A stretch of DNA of 64,000 bases from Leptospira neocaledonica (GTDB lineage Bacteria > Spirochaetota > Leptospiria > Leptospirales > Leptospiraceae): contig NZ_NPEA01000002.1 of assembly GCF_002812205.1 (NCBI RefSeq), forward strand, positions 434,001-498,000. The letters run 5' to 3'. Below the pieces are notes generated by a model that saw nothing but the letters and a program-made list of their open reading frames with translations, made no database searches and was not told the origin of the DNA. Shown here in pieces: positions 58,773 through 64,000 of this stretch; positions within the stretch are counted from its first letter, which is position 1, and each line of letters starts with the position of its first letter. A program made the position numbers and the translations under genes.

Positions 58773-59523
58773 TTTGATCCGAATTTCTTGGAGCCACAAA
58801 GAATCTCCCGAAACGTATACGATTCTTCCTGGAGAGGAATGTGTAATTGGAGTCCAAACTAAGGGAAGGATTTCCTTAATTTCCGGAAGAGGGCCCAAAA
58901 CTCTTTCCAAGGCTGGGCTTACTGGGATCTTAAGAGGTCCCAGAACATTTTTCTCTGAAAAAAATACAAAATCACTTTTAGTTTATATTTCTCCTTTACT
59001 ACTTTCCAGAATGATCTCCGTTCCAATGGACCAAATCAGCGATTCAAGTGTTTCATTAGAAGATCTATTTTCCAAAGAGATGATCTCCGGATTGATTGCA
59101 GATTGCGAAGAAGCTGATTGGAAAGAGGAGGAAGCCGCCCAGGCTTTGGAAAAGTTTCGGCTCCTTCTTCCCATAAAGGAAGAAAAGGAAAAATTCCTGC
59201 CGGAGGCTGTTCTTAGAATCAAATCTTCACTCGGGGAGATAGGGATCAAAAACTTGGCTTCCGATTTGGGGGTAAGTCAAAGCAGTTTGGAAAGAGGTTT
59301 TAAATCAAGAGTGGGTTTAAGTCCAAAGGAATTTGCCGGGCTTGTACGTTTTAGAAATATATTCAAATTTTATAATTCTTCTTTGAGTCTGACCGAACTC
59401 GCTTTAGAAGCAGGTTATTATGACCAGGCACACTTTATCCGCGAATTTAAAAAGAAGACCGGCATTAGTCCAAAACAATGGTTTCGTCAGAATGTTAGTT
59501 CCAGCTTAGGTTTCAATTTTTAG
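58765..59523 (+). CDS. AraC-family transcriptional regulator
   Basis: A 252-residue regulator with an N-terminal ~140-residue sensor region (ETYTILPGEECVIGVQTKGR, RGPRTFFSEKNTKSLLVYIS) typical of DUF6597-type AraC members, and a C-terminal double-HTH DNA-binding domain: LASDLGVSQSSLERGFKSRV near 173-192 and LTELALEAGYYDQAHFIREF near 210-229. The TTG start follows CTGGAAGGACAAACAGC and overlaps the end of Cdd1 by eight bases. The ligand of the N-terminal domain is unknown. It converges on the uracil-DNA glycosylase gene with an 11-base overlap. Confidence 0.9.
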   Translation: MSDLIRISWSHKESPETYTILPGEECVIGVQTKGRISLISGRGPKTLSKAGLTGILRGPRTFFSEKNTKSLLVYISPLLLSRMISVPMDQISDSSVSLEDLFSKEMISGLIADCEEADWKEEEAAQALEKFRLLLPIKEEKEKFLPEAVLRIKSSLGEIGIKNLASDLGVSQSSLERGFKSRVGLSPKEFAGLVRFRNIFKFYNSSLSLTELALEAGYYDQAHFIREFKKKTGISPKQWFRQNVSSSLGFNF

Positions 59524-60139
59524 AAAAGAATTCTCTTTTGATTGCAGGATGTTTTCGGATCAAATCCAAGGATTTCGCGATTAGTATCTTGGCTTCCGGG
59601 GAATGATTCCAAACATTTAGTCCGGATGGATGAGGCAAAGGGATCCAGTCCAGGTCCACTCCGTAAAAGTTTTTCTTAAACTTTTTACCGATAACATCAT
59701 CCAGTTTATACTTTTTATTCTCCACCAATTGATCGATCGCGAGTTTGCCTATCGGAATGATGAGTTCAGGTTGATTGAATTCCACTTCGAAACGAATATA
59801 CCTGGAACAATTTTCTACTTCGGAAGGATTTGGTTTTCTATCCCCGCTCTTTGCTTTGCCAGGAAAACATCTACAAACTGCAGCCATATTTACTTTAGAT
59901 CTGTAGATTTCTTCTTCTATTCCAATGGAAAAAAACCATTTGAATAAAGTTTTGCCTGCAGTGTAAGCGAATGGCCTTCCGAATTTTTCTTCGTGGATAC
60001 CGGGAGCCTGGCCTATGCTCATAATTTTTGCGCCGGGAATTCCTCCTTGCACAGGATTGCCCACCATGTCCGGACAAAGTCTGCAATGAAGTAATGTCTC
60101 TATATGTTTTTTGAATTTTTGGGAATCGTTCATCGCCAA
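59513..60139 (-). CDS. Family 4/5-type uracil-DNA glycosylase
   Basis: Fe-S uracil-DNA glycosylase, which removes uracil from DNA. The 208-residue protein has cluster cysteines in LLHCRLCPDMVGNPVQGG near 15-33 and ICRCFPGKAKSGDRKPNPSE with VENCSRYIRF, four in all. The uracil-recognition motif is SIGQAPGIHEEKFGRPFAYT near 42-61 and the catalytic His-loop is LPHPSGLNVWNH near 177-188 (HPSxxN form). It follows the STAS gene by four bases, in an operon. Whether it is family 4 or 5 is not settled by these motifs. Confidence 0.9.
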   Translation of the reverse strand: MAMNDSQKFKKHIETLLHCRLCPDMVGNPVQGGIPGAKIMSIGQAPGIHEEKFGRPFAYTAGKTLFKWFFSIGIEEEIYRSKVNMAAVCRCFPGKAKSGDRKPNPSEVENCSRYIRFEVEFNQPELIIPIGKLAIDQLVENKKYKLDDVIGKKFKKNFYGVDLDWIPLPHPSGLNVWNHSPEAKILIAKSLDLIRKHPAIKREFFSKN

Positions 60140-60143
60140 CGGG

Positions 60144-60563
60144 TCAAGGCGCTAAAAGTTTCCAAGCCTCTTTGGAAGTGCTTCCTACTCGGATTAGACT
60201 TTTTAATTTGGTAAGTTCTAAAATTTTGTTCACTTGAGAGGAAGGGGAGAAGACTGCGATTCCACCCTTGCCACTCTTGACTAGTCTAGAATGTGTCGCC
60301 ATAAAAACTCCCAGTCCAGAAGAATCTATATACTTCACATTTTCCATATTCACTAGAAGATAAATGAATCCTCGATCGAGTAGATGAAAGAATCTTTCTT
60401 TCATGATCTGAGCGGAATACAAATTGATCTCGCCGGAAATTTTTACAACCACTGCTTCCTTGGGAAGACCATCCGGAATATTATCCTGATCCAGAAATAC
60501 GCCCAACTCGGGTGCATCATGATCGAAATCTTTACTGTCCAGGTTCCAAGGAGTATCTGCCAT
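60144..60563 (-). CDS. STAS-domain anti-sigma factor antagonist
   Basis: A 139-residue STAS protein of the anti-anti-sigma (SpoIIAA/RsbV) type. The phosphorylatable serine lies in KYIDSSGLGVFMATHSRL near 87-104; other fold marks are VVVKISGEINLYSAQIMKER near 38-57 and GGIAVFSPSSQVNKILELTK near 109-128. It would bind an anti-sigma kinase and release a sigma factor; neither partner is nearby. First gene of the operon with the uracil-DNA glycosylase gene. The N-terminal ~35 residues form a variable acidic leader. Confidence 0.9.
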   Translation of the reverse strand: MADTPWNLDSKDFDHDAPELGVFLDQDNIPDGLPKEAVVVKISGEINLYSAQIMKERFFHLLDRGFIYLLVNMENVKYIDSSGLGVFMATHSRLVKSGKGGIAVFSPSSQVNKILELTKLKSLIRVGSTSKEAWKLLAP

Positions 60564-60714
60564 AGTTGAAGTCGCTTATTTTTACCGAATGCGAAGACTA
60601 TCGAAGTACTAGCGGTTTCTGCAAGGATTTTATCCCGTTTTTTCCATACTCTTAATTGAGAAGAATATATTGTCCCTGCTTCTAGTTCGAAAAGACTTAT
60701 CTCTTAAAGGGTCA

Positions 60715-61878
60715 TTAAGAATCCTCTCTTACACCTTCCGAGATAGAAAATTTATAGATCTTTGCATTTAGTCCGAATTTCCTGAAATATTCCTTTTCGA
60801 ATTCGGAGAATAAAGAAGAAGATCTGCCTTCTTTGTCCAGGACTAGAACACAACCTCCGAAACCTCCTCCAATCATTCTGGCACCTAATACATTTGCGGA
60901 ATGGAACCACTCTACGATAAAATCAATTTCTTTGCAGGAGACTTGGAAGTTTTGGGAGAGAGACTCATGGCAAGAGAATAATTCTTTTCCGACCTTCTCC
61001 GCATCTTTATCTTTTAAGAAGCGGATAACGTTTTGAGCCCTGGATTTTTCTCCTAAAATATGAGTGGCCCTTTTAAATTCGGATTGGGTCAGGTTTGCTT
61101 TTTCTATCAGTGAGAAGTTTGCCTGGCTTAAGGTCCGGACTTCCGGAGAAAGTTTATTACATTTTGAAGTCGCAGATTCCACTTCTTTTCTTCTGTTATT
61201 ATACTCACTTTCTTTCAGACTATGTGGGACCTGAGAATCGATTAGATAGAATTCGTAACCTGGAAGATCCAAATTATGATAAGAATATTCTAGACTTTCA
61301 GTATTGAGTGAAATACAAGTAGAAGGTTTAGCCACAGCGATCACGAACTGATCCATGATCCCGCAGTTGACTCCTACAAAATGATTCTCCGCCGCTTGTG
61401 CGAGTAGAGCGATCTTTTCAAGACTGATGTCCCAATGGAAAATTTTAGAAAGTGCAAATGCGGTTCCAACCTCTACCGCCGCGGAAGAAGAAAGTCCGGC
61501 TCCTTGGGGGATATTCCCTGTAAAGGCGAGGTCAAAACCTTCTACCCTTAAACCTAATTTGCGAGCTTCCGAGACGACCCCTAAAATATAATTTGCCCAA
61601 GATTTTTCCTCGGAGTAGATTAAATCGTTTGTTACAAATTCGGATTGGAAATCTAAAGAGTATAATCTGAAAGTTCCAAGTCCGTTTGTTCGAATAACAA
61701 AGTTCGTTCTGAAATCGATTGCCGCAGGAAATACCAGACCCCCCGCGTAGTCCACATGCTCACCTATGATATTTACCCTACCCGGGGCGGAGAAAAAATG
61801 AATGGGACCTGAGTCCGGAGTATCCGGAAAAATCCGGGACAGAGAAGAGGAAAGATTCTCTCGGATAGAAAGAGTCAT
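60715..61878 (-). CDS. galK: Galactokinase
   Basis: GHMP-family kinase that phosphorylates galactose at C1 (Leloir pathway). The 387-residue protein has the galactokinase signature GRVNIIGEHVDYAGGLVFPA near 32-51, the ATP-binding NIPQGAGLSSSAAVEVGTAF near 125-144, and the C-terminal motif GARMIGGGFGGCVLVLDKEG near 335-354; catalytic Asp and Arg are expected in the first block and NCGIMDQFVIAVAKPSTC. No galT or galE lies within the window. It is divergent from pgi, which could reflect shared sugar-phosphate control. Confidence 0.95.
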   Translation of the reverse strand: MTLSIRENLSSSLSRIFPDTPDSGPIHFFSAPGRVNIIGEHVDYAGGLVFPAAIDFRTNFVIRTNGLGTFRLYSLDFQSEFVTNDLIYSEEKSWANYILGVVSEARKLGLRVEGFDLAFTGNIPQGAGLSSSAAVEVGTAFALSKIFHWDISLEKIALLAQAAENHFVGVNCGIMDQFVIAVAKPSTCISLNTESLEYSYHNLDLPGYEFYLIDSQVPHSLKESEYNNRRKEVESATSKCNKLSPEVRTLSQANFSLIEKANLTQSEFKRATHILGEKSRAQNVIRFLKDKDAEKVGKELFSCHESLSQNFQVSCKEIDFIVEWFHSANVLGARMIGGGFGGCVLVLDKEGRSSSLFSEFEKEYFRKFGLNAKIYKFSISEGVREDS

Positions 61879-62013
61879 TCTGGAAAATAAAATCTAAGAC
61901 TAAATACTTACAAGGGATTTTGGAAAATTAGAACAGTGAATTATTTCGTTTTTCCTTGCTATTCCAATTAACATAAGTAATTTGTCTCGGATGTCCGATT
62001 TTGAGGAATGCCG

Positions 62014-63354
62014 ATGGCCTTTTCTTTAGAAATAAACGATAGATTTGCATCGGAGTTTGCAGATCCGAAAGTTTTCGAACTCTTATTAAAAGAGTCGGGC
62101 ACAGCATTACAAAATCTTTTGTCCGGAAAATCTCCCGGCTCCGAATTTTTAGGCTGGGTCAAACTTCCCCAAGAGATCCAACAATCAGAATTAGAAAAAA
62201 TTCATTCTGAAGCACAACGATTTAGAAAACAATCCGAGACGATTGTTGTGATCGGGATCGGAGGTTCTTATCTAGGAGCCAAGGCAGTCATCGAAGCTTC
62301 TAAACCTTATTTCAAAACTCCAAGTTTGGGATCACCTGAGATCGTTTATGCGGGACATCATTTAGATGCACGCTATCATTCCGAACTTTTAGAATATTTA
62401 GAGAATAAGGAATTTTCGATCAATGTGGTTTCCAAGTCGGGAACTACTACAGAACCTGCTTTGGCATTTCGTTTGCTTTGGGATCTGGCCAAAAAAAAAT
62501 ACGGGGCAAAAGCGAAAGATAGAATAGTAGCAACCACGGACGGCTCCAAAGGTGCATTACGCAAAATGTCCGAAGAGTTGGGATTTACTACCTTCTCCAT
62601 TCCGGATAATGTAGGCGGAAGATATTCCGTCTTAACGCCTGTAGGACTTTTTCCGATTGCTGCTGCTGGAGTAGATATATTTTCTTTTTGTAAAGGGTTT
62701 TCGGAAGCCGCAGACTTTTTGATTTCGGAAACTTCTTCGCATAAAAACCCTGCCTGTATTTATTCAGCTTACAGAAATTTATTTTATAGATCCGGAAAGA
62801 AAATAGAAGTTATCGCAAATTATAATCCTTCTATCCGTACCTTAACCGAATGGTGGAAACAATTGTTTGGAGAAAGCGAGGGCAAACAAGGTAAGGGTAT
62901 TTTTCCTGCTTCTGTGGAACTGACTACAGATCTGCATTCTCTTGGGCAATATTTGCAAGAAGGGGAGCGTAATATTTTCGAGACAGTACTTTATTCCAAA
63001 AACACCGGAGCAAAGGTTTTGGTTCCCCAGGATGGGGACGATTTGGATGGTCTGAATTTTTTAGCTTCTAAGAACTTGGAAGAGGTGAACTTGCAGGCGT
63101 TCCTTGGCACTTTAGTAGCACATTCGGAAGGCGGAATACCTTGTTTGGAGATTTTGTTTCCGGACACAGGACCGAATAGCCTAGGGCAAACGATGTATTT
63201 TTTTGAATTAGCCTGCGGGATTTCAGGGAATGTACTGGGTGTAAACCCGTTCGATCAGCCTGGAGTGGAAGCGTATAAGAAAAATATGTTCGCATTACTC
63301 GGAAAACCAGGTTTTGAAAATTTAAGAGAATCCCTTCGTAAAAAAGGAGTCTAA
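62014..63354 (+). CDS. pgi: Glucose-6-phosphate isomerase
   Basis: Glycolytic/gluconeogenic isomerase of glucose-6-phosphate and fructose-6-phosphate, 446 residues, the compact bacterial (Bacillus-like) form. Sugar-phosphate binding is in [18 protein letters not shown] near 74-91 and [18 protein letters not shown] near 135-152; the catalytic Glu region is [20 protein letters not shown] near 199-218 and the PGI signature 2 is [19 protein letters not shown] near 305-323, with the catalytic Lys near the C-terminal [14 protein letters not shown] block [18 protein letters not shown] choose ATG 62014 (AGGA six bases upstream) over 62008, which would sit directly on the ribosome binding site. Confidence 0.96.
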   Translation: MAFSLEINDRFASEFADPKVFELLLKESGTALQNLLSGKSPGSEFLGWVKLPQEIQQSELEKIHSEAQRFRKQSETIVVIGIGGSYLGAKAVIEASKPYFKTPSLGSPEIVYAGHHLDARYHSELLEYLENKEFSINVVSKSGTTTEPALAFRLLWDLAKKKYGAKAKDRIVATTDGSKGALRKMSEELGFTTFSIPDNVGGRYSVLTPVGLFPIAAAGVDIFSFCKGFSEAADFLISETSSHKNPACIYSAYRNLFYRSGKKIEVIANYNPSIRTLTEWWKQLFGESEGKQGKGIFPASVELTTDLHSLGQYLQEGERNIFETVLYSKNTGAKVLVPQDGDDLDGLNFLASKNLEEVNLQAFLGTLVAHSEGGIPCLEILFPDTGPNSLGQTMYFFELACGISGNVLGVNPFDQPGVEAYKKNMFALLGKPGFENLRESLRKKGV

Positions 63355-63412
63355 GTAAAAAGAATCTCTAAAAGCTTGACAGAGATTCATTCAGGTTTCG
63401 GATTAGATTAGT

Positions 63413-63754
63413 ATGGTCCTAAGAGGAAAAAAACTAAGGTTCGTTTCGGCTTCCTTAGCCTTATTTACTCTATTATTTTTTCTCCATTCCGGACCGTCCA
63501 ACAGCCCTTATCCCGGGAAGAAGTCCGACCAATCACAAACAATCATCGGACAAGAGACCGATATAGAAGAATTAAGCGATCTCGCTGAAACCACCGATCC
63601 TTCGGAAACGGTTTGGGGAGATTTTTTAGCTTCTGAAATAAACACTCCAGGTCTCTATAATTCAAATCCTTCCCGCCAGGATAGGTTTCAATTTCAACAC
63701 AATAAATTATTATCTCAGCATCTGCTGAATATTCCTCCACCTTCTATCTCCTAA
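63413..63754 (+). CDS. Small exported or membrane-anchored hypothetical protein
   Basis: A 113-residue protein with a basic N-terminus (RGKKLRF) and one hydrophobic segment (residues 12-25, SASLALFTLLFFLH) that may be a signal peptide or anchor, followed by a polar, Ser/Asp/Asn-rich chain (ETDIEELSDLAETTDPSETV) ending PPPSIS. No cysteine for lipidation and no recognised motif. It lies 58 bases after pgi on the same strand and could be the distal gene of that transcript. Function unknown; likely a Leptospira-specific envelope protein. Confidence 0.62.
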   Translation: MVLRGKKLRFVSASLALFTLLFFLHSGPSNSPYPGKKSDQSQTIIGQETDIEELSDLAETTDPSETVWGDFLASEINTPGLYNSNPSRQDRFQFQHNKLLSQHLLNIPPPSIS

Positions 63755-64000
63755 TCTAAGGTTTGAAAGTTATAGTTTGGCCCTAGCCGTACTCCGCTTT
63801 CAACTAAGCTGCGCCTAGCTTTGCGCTCAAAATAGAATTTTCGGAGATCACATCGTAATATTTTCCCATCCAATATAGCACCAATTTAGCCGGTCCCAGG
63901 TTTTGGGCTTTGGTCCTCACCGGGGACCGGTTTCTTTTTCAATCAGAGATCTATAAAAAAAGGCAGACAGAGACCCCGATCTCCCGATACTTTTGCGGGG
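63755..64000 (-). pseudogene. Decayed coding element / intergenic repeat candidate
   Basis: No intact gene is seen after the small hypothetical gene. On the minus strand a coding-like frame runs KAQNLGPAKLVLYWMGKYYD then VISENSILSAKLGAA and stops, continuing in frame as LKAEYG before a second stop. This looks like a degraded short coding element; I have a recollection of related SAKLGAAQLKAEYG-type small proteins being numerous in Leptospira genomes, which I cannot verify here. The strand assignment rests on this frame. Confidence 0.45.
63890..63939 (+). terminator. Terminator-like stem at the window end
   Basis: Eight-base stem CCGGTCCC / GGGACCGG enclosing 25 bases, followed by TTTCTTTTT on the plus strand. 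It may terminate the pgi-proximal transcript or be part of the degraded element on the other strand. Confidence 0.55.

Noticed and set aside
58430..58910. Minus-strand frames opposite the Cdd1 and AraC genes
   Set aside because: They overlap two genes with recognised domains and show no motif or codon bias of their own.

Overview
The window is chromosomal DNA from a Leptospira species (spirochaete). The clearest marker is a complete lipL41 (51145..52209), matching the leptospiral hemin-binding outer-membrane lipoprotein, followed by its partner gene lep. Other leptospiral traits are the many lipoproteins with loose spirochaetal lipoboxes, a BIG_2 repeat surface lipoprotein, a homologue of vitamin K-dependent gamma-carboxylase, AGGA/GGAG ribosome binding sites with frequent TTG starts, and a GC content that looks near 40%. 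I cannot name the species. No rRNA, CRISPR array, prophage or transposase is visible; there is one tRNA (Val, GAC).

Layout. 1-9 kb: potassium transporter (cut by the window edge), UbiA-type transferase, thioredoxin-like protein, an unknown gene whose 3' end is duplicated around an SH3 lipoprotein gene, DsbA-like oxidoreductase, PhaR-like regulator and a HEAT-repeat protein. 9-21 kb: tRNA-Val, a tandem pair of PF10118 proteins, fatty-acid desaturase, compact UvrD-like helicase, SPFH lipoprotein, DedA protein, secreted hydrolase and membrane nucleotide cyclase. 21-27.3 kb: an accessory-looking cluster with two ArsR-AHSA1 pairs whose promoters carry dyads, an MddA-like methyltransferase facing a MarR regulator, DUF2200, VOC, GFA, nucleotidyltransferase and RibD-type reductase genes; the last two are bracketed by a dyad-rich repeat. 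27.3-37 kb: mixed metabolic and stress genes (hydrolase, radical SAM, GST, PAS-LuxR regulator, MsrA, a SulP-carbonic anhydrase fusion, Rnk/GreA-like, SET-domain protein, UPF0316).

37-48 kb is a minus-strand envelope region: TPR lipoprotein, dprA, a gamma-carboxylase/HTTM protein, a 1929-residue lipoprotein with 12 BIG_2 domains, a small lipoprotein and two Bor-like lipoproteins. 48-51 kb holds nadA, ispF, a RimI-like acetyltransferase and a DoxX-like protein. 51-55.6 kb is lipL41-lep, then a cysteine-module lipoprotein on the other strand, a decayed copy of part of lep, and another lipoprotein. 55.7-64 kb is mainly housekeeping: B12-binding radical SAM, hemerythrin-like, Cdd1, AraC, uracil-DNA glycosylase, STAS antagonist, galK and pgi, ending in what looks like a decayed coding repeat.

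The most unusual observation is that two unrelated minus-strand lipoprotein genes (4148..5404 and 52673..54295) each lie between an intact plus-strand gene and a short, diverged copy of part of that same gene. Other points are a terminator-like hairpin inside the lep signal-peptide region, a three-domain super-period in the BIG_2 lipoprotein, and clusters of near-perfect dyads in several promoter regions.
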